Shown here one piece after another: positions 8,209 to 15,576 of a stretch of DNA of 64,000 nt. Source of the DNA: Halopiger aswanensis (GTDB lineage: Archaea > Halobacteriota > Halobacteria > Halobacteriales > Natrialbaceae). The stretch lies in contig NZ_RAPO01000006.1 in the NCBI RefSeq assembly GCF_003610195.1, positions 1 to 64,000 on the forward strand, given 5' to 3'. Position numbers and translations under genes: made by a program. The notes under the pieces are model-generated. The model saw only the letters and a list, made by a program, of their open reading frames with translations. It was not told the DNA's origin and searched no databases. Numbering within the stretch: position 1 is the stretch's first letter; each line of letters starts with the position of its first letter.

Positions 8209-10620
8209 TTAGCTCACCTCCGTCCCGATCGCCGGCGGATCGCGAGCCGGCTGCTCGGTGATGAGTTCGCGCAGGTCCGCGTTTGCAGTGCGGCGCGTCC
8301 ACTCGGCGAACGACTCGTCGGGCTCGCGGTCGTCCTCGTAGGCCCGTACCGTCGCCTCGATGACGCTCGGCACGTCCTCGATCGGAATCTTGCCGACGAG
8401 CCAGTCGATGAACTCGTCGTTGCCCAGATCGCCGCCCAGGCCCACGTCGGCTGCGCGACCGGACTCGAAGTCGTCGCGGTAGACCTCGCCGCGCAGGCCG
8501 AAGTCGCCGAGTTGGGGCTGCGCACAGGAGGCCGCACAGCCGGACATGTGGACGCGGATGGCGTCGTGGTCGTCGGCGATGCCGACGTCCTCGGCCCACT
8601 CGTCGAGTTGCCGGGCCCACCTGATCGCCCGATTCTTCGTCTCGATGATCCCGTAGTTGCAGAACTCCCGGCCCGTGCAGGTGACGATCCCGCGGGTGAA
8701 CGGCCCCGGATCGGGGCTGTACCGCTCGAGCAGCGGGTGCTCGAGGAAGTGCTCGAGGTCGCCGTCCTCGAGGTGGGGCACGAGGACGTTCTGGTTGGGC
8801 GTCAGGCGCAGTTCGCCGTCGCCCAGTTCGTCGGCGAGGGCCGCGAGTTGGGCGAGCTCGTCGCCGCCCATCCGCCCCGTCGGGACGTTCAGGCCGACGT
8901 AGGAGCGGCCGTCAGCTTGTTCGTGGACGCCGACGTGATCGCCGCGGTAGTCGGTGGTCAGCCGTTCGGCGCCCGCGGCGGACTCGAGTTCGAAGTCGGC
9001 GTAGGTTGCGAGCTCCTCACGGAACGTCTCGGGGCCGAGTTCCTCGACGAGGAATCGCAGCCGGTTGACGGCCGTGTCGAGGTAGCTGCCGTGGTCCATG
9101 AACAGGTCGGCCATCGCGGCGACGAGGTCGTCGACGTCGTCGGGGTCGACGAACAGGTCGATGTCGCTGGCGATGCGCGGCCCGTCGGAGAGGCCGCCGC
9201 CGACCTGCGCGACGAACCCCTCGCGACCGTCCTTTCGGGCGGGCGTCAGCCCGAGGTCCTGGATCTGCGCGCGGGCGCAGTTCTCGTGACAGCCCGTGAC
9301 GCTGACCTTGAACTTCCGCGGCAGGTTCGCGTAGTGGTGGTCGCCGAGGAATCGCTGGCTGACTCGCTCGACGACGGGTTGAACGTCGACGCTCTCGTGC
9401 GGATCGATCCCCGAGGCGGGACAGCCGACGACGTTGCGCACCGAGTTGCCGCAGGCCTGCATCGTCTCGAGGCCGACCTCGTCGTAGCGGTCCCAGATCT
9501 CGGCGACGTCCTGGATCTCGACCCAGTGCATCTGGACGTCCTGCCGCGTGGTCACGTCGAGGAAGCCGTCGCCGAAGACGGGGTTCTGGTCGGCGCCGCC
9601 GTACTCGTCGGGGGCGCGGGCGAACTCGTCGGCGACTTCGCCGATCGTCCGGGCCTGTTCAGCGGTCAGCCGGCCGCCCGGCGCCCGCGTCCGGAGCATG
9701 AAGTAGCCGCGCTGCTTCTGGTGGTAGAGCCCGATGAGCTTCAGGCGATTGAGGGCGTCCTCGCCTAACTCCTCGACCAGCGCCTCGAAGCCGCCGTTGT
9801 TCGAGTAGGCCCGGACCTGCTCTTTGAGTTCGACGGGGTCCCACTCGGGCGCCTCCGCGCGGACCCAGTCGGTCAGGCTGCCCTCGTAGAATTCGACGTT
9901 CTCGTACCCGAGATCCCGAAGGACGACGTACGTGTGGCTGAGCCGCCGCGCGGTGTTACAGTAGAGGACGATCCGCTCGTCTCGCGTAATGCCGCGGTCG
10001 GCGAGCAGGGTCTCGAGTTCGGCCTCGGATTTCAGCCGTCCCGACCCCTCGAGCAGATCCTCCCACCCCAGTTGGACCGCGCCGGGGATGTGGGACTGAT
10101 CGTACTCGGCGACCGTCCGGGTGTCGACGACGACCGCGTCGCCGTCGACGGCCGCCTCGACGCCCTCGCGGTCGATCAACGGCGCGTCGCCGGCCAGTTC
10201 GGCCTCGTAGTCGGTCGATTCGAGGGCGGGTTCCGCGTCGGCCAGGTCCCCGCCCGCCTCGAGCCAGGCCTCGAGTCCGCCGTCGAGCAGATAGAGCGGA
10301 CCGTCGTGGCCGTAGACGACCGCCGTAAGCATGAACCGGGCCGCGTTGACGCCGTTCGACCCGTCGACGGCGACGATGGCGTCGTCTTCGGCGATCCCGG
10401 CCTCGCGCATGAGCGCGGCGAAGTCCGCAGCCGCGGGGAGTTTCCCGGCGGCGACGCTGCTCGGATCGCGGAACGCGTCGGCCGGCACGTTCACGGCGCC
10501 CGGAACGTGGCCCAACTCCGCGTAGTCGCGGGCCTCCCGGACGTCGACGACGACCACCGAGTCGTCCGCGTGGTGCGTCTCGAGCCAGTCGGGGGAGACG
10601 ACCGTCGGGTCGTCGCTCAC
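8209..10620 (-). CDS. Rhodanese-rhodanese-siroheme nitrite/sulfite reductase fusion
   Basis: An 803-residue fusion. Residues 1-130 form a rhodanese domain with Asp86 where the catalytic cysteine should be. Residues 140-265 form a second rhodanese with Cys221 (LYCNTARR). Residues about 280-770 form a full ferredoxin-type nitrite/sulfite reductase with both pseudo-repeat halves. The C-terminal half carries the siroheme-[4Fe-4S] ligands Cys648, Cys654, Cys695 and Cys699 (CTGREFC, GCAASC). The first half also has Cys390/400 and Cys444/448. A rhodanese fusion favours sulfite reduction with sulfane-sulfur handling over nitrite, but both are possible. It is co-transcribed with the FrhB-like gene 1 nt downstream. 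Confidence 0.9.
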   Translation of the reverse strand: MSDDPTVVSPDWLETHHADDSVVVVDVREARDYAELGHVPGAVNVPADAFRDPSSVAAGKLPAAADFAALMREAGIAEDDAIVAVDGSNGVNAARFMLTAVVYGHDGPLYLLDGGLEAWLEAGGDLADAEPALESTDYEAELAGDAPLIDREGVEAAVDGDAVVVDTRTVAEYDQSHIPGAVQLGWEDLLEGSGRLKSEAELETLLADRGITRDERIVLYCNTARRLSHTYVVLRDLGYENVEFYEGSLTDWVRAEAPEWDPVELKEQVRAYSNNGGFEALVEELGEDALNRLKLIGLYHQKQRGYFMLRTRAPGGRLTAEQARTIGEVADEFARAPDEYGGADQNPVFGDGFLDVTTRQDVQMHWVEIQDVAEIWDRYDEVGLETMQACGNSVRNVVGCPASGIDPHESVDVQPVVERVSQRFLGDHHYANLPRKFKVSVTGCHENCARAQIQDLGLTPARKDGREGFVAQVGGGLSDGPRIASDIDLFVDPDDVDDLVAAMADLFMDHGSYLDTAVNRLRFLVEELGPETFREELATYADFELESAAGAERLTTDYRGDHVGVHEQADGRSYVGLNVPTGRMGGDELAQLAALADELGDGELRLTPNQNVLVPHLEDGDLEHFLEHPLLERYSPDPGPFTRGIVTCTGREFCNYGIIETKNRAIRWARQLDEWAEDVGIADDHDAIRVHMSGCAASCAQPQLGDFGLRGEVYRDDFESGRAADVGLGGDLGNDEFIDWLVGKIPIEDVPSVIEATVRAYEDDREPDESFAEWTRRTANADLRELITEQPARDPPAIGTEVS

Positions 10621-10899
10621 GGTCGCTCACCCGTTTTCGGTCGCTCGATTCGTGTCGGTCGGCGTTGCGGCCGCCGCGGGGTCGAGGCGCGGCCCGACGA
10701 TACTGCGGGCGTGGCCCCCGTTCGGCGGCGTGTCCGTCGCGTAGTCATCCGTACCCCCGGATTGGCAGTCTTCCCCCTTTCACCTGCGCGTACGGGTAAG
10801 TCGTACCGTGGCTCCGGGACGACGGCAGCGAGACGACGCCACTTCTGACAGAACCCTTACCCGTTATGCGAACCGCCTTTATGGAGCGCTCGAGACGCG
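10621..10899. other. Intergenic region upstream of the siroheme reductase unit
   Basis: About 280 nt with no credible protein frame. It should contain the minus-strand promoter of the reductase operon. The run ttcccccctttcacctgcgcgtacgggtaag near 10770-10800 is a plausible place, but no TATA box stands out. Together with the low-confidence small ORF after it, this is a 460-nt gap between firm genes. Confidence 0.45.
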
Positions 10900-11058
10900 A
10901 TGACCGGTACGGCCGACGTCCAAGCGGTTTGGCAGTTGACGCTCTCGTCACCGCATCCGGCAACATTTGCTTCAGCGGTTGTTTTTATTCTGTCAGCTCT
11001 GTCGATCAGTAGTTCTCGAGCGGAAACGGAGCGACAGCTACAAGCTGCCATATCCTGA
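10900..11058 (+). CDS. Possible 52-residue single-helix membrane protein
   Basis: The frame reads MTGTADVQAVWQLTLSS, then a hydrophobic stretch (FASAVVFILSALSI) and a polar tail with RAETERQLQAA. A CTTTAT box lies about 17-23 nt upstream (10877-10884), slightly close for a leaderless start. Codon use is less GC-biased than in neighbours, which argues either for chance or for a recently acquired or non-coding stretch. No family recognised. Treat as tentative. Confidence 0.3.
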   Translation: MTGTADVQAVWQLTLSSPHPATFASAVVFILSALSISSSRAETERQLQAAIS

Positions 11059-11061
11059 CAC

Positions 11062-11069
11062 TTTAGATA
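11062..11069 (+). promoter_or_regulatory. TATA box of the PH-like membrane protein gene
   Basis: TTTAGATA lies 15-22 nt before the ATG at 11084, following the stop of the tentative small ORF. It is the best AT-rich element in the gap and supports the short start rather than an in-frame ATG at 10967. Confidence 0.5.
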
Positions 11070-11083
11070 CAAGACTGATCGCG

Positions 11084-12079
11084 ATGTCCTCGAGCACAGC
11101 CGTCGATCCCGGCGTCGAATACCAGGCAGCCGTCGGCGCGTACGTCGGCGCGCTGCTGACCGGCGTCCTCGGGATCGCGCTGGTCGTCGGCGACGTCTCG
11201 GGCGGGACGCTCCTCTCCCTGCTGCCGAGCGTCTTCACCGCCGGGCTTCTGATCGGCGCGATCGTCGCGTGGTCGCACCCGGAGACGGCGGTCCGGCTGG
11301 GGTCGCTGCGGTGGCCGATCACGCTGTGCTGTCTGCCCGCGATCGCGTTGGGAGCCGCGGTCTGGCTGCTTTCACGAGCCGAAATCGTCGGCACGGACTG
11401 GCGGTTGCTCCCGGCCGCCCTCGCGGCGATCGGTGCCGCGCTCGCCGGCTGGATTCTCGGCGCGAGCGCTCGCGACAGCTACGTGGAGTCGCTCGTCGAC
11501 GAGCCCGTCGCGAGCTGGACGCGGGAGCCGAGCGGCCCGGAGTACGCGATGCTCGGCTGGGGGCTCGCCTGTTTCGTCGCCAGCACGGCGTCCTACCTCG
11601 TACTCGGTAAACTCTCCGTGATGCTCGTCATCGCCGGGTGCATCCTTCTCGTGCAGGGGCTTCCGATCGAGTTCGGAGACGGCGACACCGTTCGCGTTCC
11701 GATCAGTATCATCCCCTTCGCCTACGAAACCGAGACGCCCGACTTTTCGCGCGGCGAATTCCGCGTCGCCGACGCGGGGCTGGTCGTCGCTCCCTCGATG
11801 CAACCCGCGTACAAGAGCCGCATTCCCTGGGATCGCATCGGAGACGTTCGGCTGACCGACGACGAACTCGTCCTCGAGCGGCGGCGCCGGTGGAAACCGG
11901 CGATCCGCTGCGATCGGTCGGTAATCGACGACCCGGCGGCGCTCGAAGCGACCCTTCAGCGGTACGTCCACGGGGCTGGGGACCGCGTGGACTCGACGGA
12001 CTCGGTGGACTCGAGTCGGGAATCTGACGAGGAGTCGAAACCGGGAGCGAAAAGAGAACGAAATCGAACCGGCCGGTGA
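11084..12079 (+). CDS. Four- to six-helix membrane protein with C-terminal PH-like domain
   Basis: A 331-residue protein. Hydrophobic helices occupy about residues 20-150, with further segments at about 168-207. A soluble beta-rich domain follows (about 210-305) with the pattern GLVVAPSMQ, SRIPWDRIGDVRLTDDELVLERRRRW, like bacterial PH/YdbT-type domains attached to membrane helices. The tail is Ser/Asp/Glu-rich and ends in basic residues. The start at 11084 follows a TATA-like box and gives MSSSTAVDPG. Function unknown. It converges with sepF, with a 20-nt gap. Confidence 0.75.
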   Translation: MSSSTAVDPGVEYQAAVGAYVGALLTGVLGIALVVGDVSGGTLLSLLPSVFTAGLLIGAIVAWSHPETAVRLGSLRWPITLCCLPAIALGAAVWLLSRAEIVGTDWRLLPAALAAIGAALAGWILGASARDSYVESLVDEPVASWTREPSGPEYAMLGWGLACFVASTASYLVLGKLSVMLVIAGCILLVQGLPIEFGDGDTVRVPISIIPFAYETETPDFSRGEFRVADAGLVVAPSMQPAYKSRIPWDRIGDVRLTDDELVLERRRRWKPAIRCDRSVIDDPAALEATLQRYVHGAGDRVDSTDSVDSSRESDEESKPGAKRERNRTGR

Positions 12080-12099
12080 TCGGGCGCAGGCCGGTCAGT

Positions 12100-12462
12100 T
12101 CAGGCCGACTGCCCGAGCTTTTCCCGGCTGACGCGGACCCCGGTCGGCGTGATGATCATCTGATCGTCGCCCTTCCGGACGATGTCGCCGTCGACCTCGC
12201 GGGCGACCTGCCGGAGTTCGTCGATGATGTGCTCGACGGTGCTATCTTCGGTACGCAGGCGGGTGATGTCGGCGATGACGATGTCACCGTCGTAGACGGC
12301 GTCTTTGATGTCGATCGCGTCGGTCTGGTTGGCGACCTCCGCGATGCGAACCTGCATCGATGCGTCGGCCGACTCCGCCGCAACGTCGTCGAGGTTCAGT
12401 TCGACGTAATCCTCGGTCGTCCGGGACTGCTCCCCGCCGAGGATTTTGCTCATGAGTCCCAT
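12100..12462 (-). CDS. sepF: Cell division protein SepF
   Basis: A 120-residue archaeal SepF. It has an N-terminal membrane-targeting amphipathic segment (MGLMSKILGG), an acidic linker, and the SepF core (about 38-115) with DAIDIKDAVYDGDIVIADITRL and ITPTGVRVSREKLG. SepF anchors FtsZ to the membrane and is essential for division in Haloferax. Length and both segments match the archaeal family. It is a single gene, oppositely oriented to both flanking genes. Confidence 0.93.
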   Translation of the reverse strand: MGLMSKILGGEQSRTTEDYVELNLDDVAAESADASMQVRIAEVANQTDAIDIKDAVYDGDIVIADITRLRTEDSTVEHIIDELRQVAREVDGDIVRKGDDQMIITPTGVRVSREKLGQSA

Positions 12463-12618
12463 TGGCGTTATCCACCGGGGCCGTCAGTATAGTTCTTACG
12501 TCAGACGCTACCAGTCAATTAACTGATGTTCTCGAGGAAACTGCGCCGCTCGAGCGCAGCGGTCGGTCCGAACAGCACCGAGGAGACGAGACCGACACGC
12601 GTTGCTGCCATCCGAGGA

Positions 12619-12627
12619 ATTTTATTC
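12619..12627 (+). promoter_or_regulatory. TATA box of the DUF1028 gene
   Basis: ATTTTATTC stands out in GC-rich DNA 27-35 nt before the ATG at 12654. It supports a leaderless start there and not the in-frame ATG at 12462. Confidence 0.65.
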
Positions 12628-12653
12628 CTCATCCTCCCCCACGAAAACGAGCG

Positions 12654-13418
12654 ATGACCTTCAGCATCTGCGTCCACGAGAGCTACGAGACGCCCGACGG
12701 AACCGAGCACGAACGGTTCGGCGTCGCCGTCACGACCCGGCTGCCCGGCGTCGGCACGCTCTGTCCGTTCGCCAGCGAGAACGGCGCCGTCGCGACCCAG
12801 AGCCTCGTCAACGTCGATCTGGGCCGGCGCGGCGTGCAGTACATCGACGACGGGCTGGCCGTCGAGGACGCTCTCGAGGCGCTCATCAACGCCGACGACG
12901 GCGCGCCCCAGCGCCAGCTCCACGGCGTCGATAGCGAGGACACCTACGCGTTCTCCGGCGAGGAGTGCGTCGACTGGTTCGGCCACCGCGAGGGCGACCA
13001 TTTCACCGTCGCCGGGAACATGCTCACCGGCGAGGCCGTGATCGACGCCGTCGCGGAGGCCTACGAGGCGAACGCCGTCCACGAGACGACCGACCCCGCG
13101 ACGGGGCCCGCGGGCGTCACCGAGGACACCGACACCGACCCGCTCGCGAAGCGATTGATCGACGCCTTGGCCGCCGGCCACGTGGAGGGCGGCGACAAGC
13201 GCGAGGAACTGCCGATCCAGAGCGCGGCCGTCGTCGTCGAATCGACCGAATCCCACGACGTCGTTCCGCCGTACAACGACCTGCGGGTCGACGCGACCGA
13301 GACGCCGATCGCGGACCTGCGCGAGACCTACGACCTCGCGGCCCAGGGGTATCGCGACACGCTCGCCCGCTACGAGGGCGCCTTCGAGGACGATTCGCTC
13401 GAGGACGTCGACGACTGA
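12654..13418 (+). CDS. DUF1028 family Ntn-hydrolase-like protein
   Basis: A 254-residue protein. It shows the DUF1028 pattern: an N-terminal TFSICVHE strand, the core AVTTRLPGVGTLCPFA, GAVATQSLVN, GLAVEDALEALINAD, and FTVAGNMLTGEAVI. The family has an Ntn-hydrolase fold and an unknown substrate; some bacterial members sit near peptide or purine degradation genes. The exposed nucleophile Thr or Ser after the initiator is Thr2 here, as the fold would require. No operon partner. Product assignment to the family is firm, activity is not. Confidence 0.88.
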   Translation: MTFSICVHESYETPDGTEHERFGVAVTTRLPGVGTLCPFASENGAVATQSLVNVDLGRRGVQYIDDGLAVEDALEALINADDGAPQRQLHGVDSEDTYAFSGEECVDWFGHREGDHFTVAGNMLTGEAVIDAVAEAYEANAVHETTDPATGPAGVTEDTDTDPLAKRLIDALAAGHVEGGDKREELPIQSAAVVVESTESHDVVPPYNDLRVDATETPIADLRETYDLAAQGYRDTLARYEGAFEDDSLEDVDD

Positions 13419-13524
13419 GTGAGCCGAGGGACGGGTAGGGCGGAAAAGCGGACCGGCGCGATCGTTCGCCGCCGGTGCACAGTCGCGCAACCGTTTACAC
13501 CGACTCGAGGCGTACGACGAGTGA

Positions 13525-13791
13525 ATGGGGCCAGCCGAAACGCTCGCCGAGACGCCGCCGAGCGCCAAACTCGTGTTCAAAGCCCTCGAGTACGACGGGT
13601 CGCTCACGCAAGCGGAGATCGCCGAGGAGACGCTGCTGCCGCGCCGGACGGTCCGGGACGCCCTCTCTCGGCTGAACGACGCGGGACTGGTCGAGGGACG
13701 GGTTTCGTTCAGGGACGCGCGCCAGTCGGTCTACTCGCTGACCGACGACGGCGAGCGCGCGACGCCGACGGCGGCCGATCCGCGCCGTTGA
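13525..13791 (+). CDS. MarR/TrmB-type winged-helix regulator (small)
   Basis: An 88-residue single winged-helix domain. The DNA-binding core reads LTQAEIAEETLLPRRTVRDALSRLNDAGLVE, and a wing follows (RDARQSVYSL). It matches small haloarchaeal MarR/TrmB-like regulators. It is monocistronic, and its target cannot be inferred. The upstream ~100 nt contain no clear operator. Confidence 0.82.
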   Translation: MGPAETLAETPPSAKLVFKALEYDGSLTQAEIAEETLLPRRTVRDALSRLNDAGLVEGRVSFRDARQSVYSLTDDGERATPTAADPRR

Positions 13792-13842
13792 GCGCCGACG
13801 GCCGGAACTAGACAACGCCGCTCTTTTCGGCGACGGTTCGCC

Positions 13843-14703
13843 TCAGTCCGCCAGGAACGCCGCGAGCCGTTCCGCGTACGCCTCCGGCCGATCCTCCGGG
13901 ACCCAGTGGGTCGCCTCCTCGAGGCCGACGACCTCGGCATCGGAAATGTCGTCCGCGAGTCGCTCGGCGTACTCGATGGGCTGGAACTCGTCCTCCGCGC
14001 CCCACAGCAGGAGCGTCTCGGCCTCGATGTCGGCGGGGTCGATCTCGGTCGTGTGGCTCGTGTTCGTGCCGATCGCGTTTCTCGAGAGCGAAATCTTCGC
14101 CGCCTCGGAGTCCCACGGGGCGAGCATGCCCTCGACGAACACCTCGTCCGGATCGTCGCCGTACAGCGTGTTTCGGTAGAGTTTCCGGAGCATGTCCTGC
14201 AGGTCGTCGACGCTCATGTCGGCGACGGTGTCCGGCAAGCCGAGTTCGAGGATCGACTCGACCGGCCACGAGTCGTAGCAGACGGCGTTCGAGAGCACCA
14301 GTTTCGACACCGCGTCGGGCTCGTGGGCTGCGTACCGGAGGCCGACGCCGCCCCCGAGGTCGTGGCCGACGAACGCGACGGTCTCGAGGCCCAGTTCCGC
14401 GAGCAGGCCGTCGATCATCGCCTCCTGGGCGCGGATCGAGCGGTCGAACCCGTCGTGCATGGCCGAGTTGCCGTAGCCGACCATGTCGGGCGCGATGACC
14501 CGATGCCGGTCGGTCAGTTCGGACGCGGCGTGGCGCCAGAGGAACGACGAGGTCGGAATGCCGTGACAGAGCACGACCGGGTCCGCATCTGCGTCCGCGT
14601 CCCCCGAATCCGGCCCCTCGTCGTAGTAGGCGACCTCGAGGTCGTGGCCGTCGACGGTGACGGTCGTCGCAGTCTGTCGATCGGACCAGGTGTCGTAGTC
14701 CAT
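13843..14703 (-). CDS. Alpha/beta hydrolase, haloalkane dehalogenase/epoxide hydrolase type
   Basis: About 286 residues. It has the oxyanion HGIPTSSFLWR motif and an aspartate nucleophile in FVGHDLGGG, in place of serine, which groups it with haloalkane dehalogenases and epoxide hydrolases. A cap region (about 140-215) follows, and a C-terminal histidine in EATHWVPEDRP. The ATG at 14703 (MDYDTW) is chosen; a start 15 nt upstream at 14718 is also open. Substrate unknown: the halide-binding tryptophan next to the Asp nucleophile is replaced by Leu, which weakens a true dehalogenase call. Confidence 0.85.
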   Translation of the reverse strand: MDYDTWSDRQTATTVTVDGHDLEVAYYDEGPDSGDADADADPVVLCHGIPTSSFLWRHAASELTDRHRVIAPDMVGYGNSAMHDGFDRSIRAQEAMIDGLLAELGLETVAFVGHDLGGGVGLRYAAHEPDAVSKLVLSNAVCYDSWPVESILELGLPDTVADMSVDDLQDMLRKLYRNTLYGDDPDEVFVEGMLAPWDSEAAKISLSRNAIGTNTSHTTEIDPADIEAETLLLWGAEDEFQPIEYAERLADDISDAEVVGLEEATHWVPEDRPEAYAERLAAFLAD

Positions 14704-14829
14704 GTGCCGGCATCCCACGGCGAGGCGGAAAGCAGTTGGCGTGGAACGGGCGCGGGTGTGAGCGGGCGTACGGGTCGCGGCGCGGGACCGCTCCTCGATC
14801 TCGGACCGACCGGGCGCGAGCGGCGCCGC

Positions 14830-15357
14830 TCACTCGTCCCGTTCGACGATGACGGGTCCGCTATCGGGGTCGCTCTCGCCGGCGACCAGCCGCTCGATCT
14901 TGTCCTCGCTGAGGTCGTCGACGATGTCGGCGGCCTCGGTCATCCACGCGTACAGTCCGAGCTTGAACTGCCGCCGGACCGCCTCGGCCGAGCGGTGCGC
15001 GTAGACGTTCACGCGGCCGCCGTCCGCGAGCACGCGCGAGCGCTTCTCGATCATCCCCAGCTCCGACAGGTGATTGAGGTGTCTGGTGACGACGCTTCGA
15101 TCCCGATCGACCAGATCGGTCAGTTCCTTGACCGTGAGTTCCCCCTCGGACATCAGGTGCCGGCAGACCTCGAGTTCGGTTTCGGAGATGTCGAACACCG
15201 CGCGCATGAGGAGAGCTTCGTCGGGCGACTCGACGGGGACCGAGTCGTCGACGGCGGTCATCGGGTCGCCACAGCACGTCGGCGGCGCGGACGCGAACTG
15301 ATACTCGCCGCAGGATCGACAGGCGTACACCGCGAGGTCGGGATCGGACGCTGTCAT
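14830..15357 (-). CDS. Zinc-ribbon plus winged-helix transcriptional regulator
   Basis: A 175-residue protein. An N-terminal zinc-ribbon-like motif CRSCGEYQFASAPPTCCGDPM (about 12-33) precedes a winged helix (about 55-125) containing LTVKELTDLVDRDRSVVTRHLNHLSELGMIEKR. A helical C-terminal part (about 130-165) may dimerise. The start at 15357 was chosen because TTTTACT lies about 30 nt upstream on this strand. The Cys pairs could sense metal or redox state. It is divergent from the GH15 gene, which starts 220 nt away, so control of that gene is possible but unproven. Confidence 0.8.
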   Translation of the reverse strand: MTASDPDLAVYACRSCGEYQFASAPPTCCGDPMTAVDDSVPVESPDEALLMRAVFDISETELEVCRHLMSEGELTVKELTDLVDRDRSVVTRHLNHLSELGMIEKRSRVLADGGRVNVYAHRSAEAVRRQFKLGLYAWMTEAADIVDDLSEDKIERLVAGESDPDSGPVIVERDE

Positions 15358-15576
15358 CGGCCGTGCTACAGCGGCGTCCCAGTAAAACCTTTCAACGGCG
15401 GCAGCCTCCGCTCCCGCCGACCGATCGGCCACAGAGTCGGCCGTTACAAGTGCGATCACGCGTCGCCGGTGGCGGCTTTTTCTCGCTGGAGCGCGAACGG
15501 ACGGTCGTGCTTTCAGGAGGTTCGTGTGCCCGATCCGGCCCCGTTCAACCGCCGATCTGCGCCGACGGTGATTCCG

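Noticed and set aside
13843-14703. Reading the aspartate-nucleophile hydrolase as a true haloalkane dehalogenase.
   Set aside because: The residue after the nucleophile is Leu, not the halide-binding Trp, so only the broader family name is used.
13906-15576. A reading frame on the plus strand stays open for about 1.7 kb upstream of the GH15 start.
   Set aside because: It is antisense to the dehalogenase-like hydrolase and the zinc-ribbon regulator, both well-supported. High third-position GC on the coding strand removes stops from the antisense frame, and the translation matches no family.
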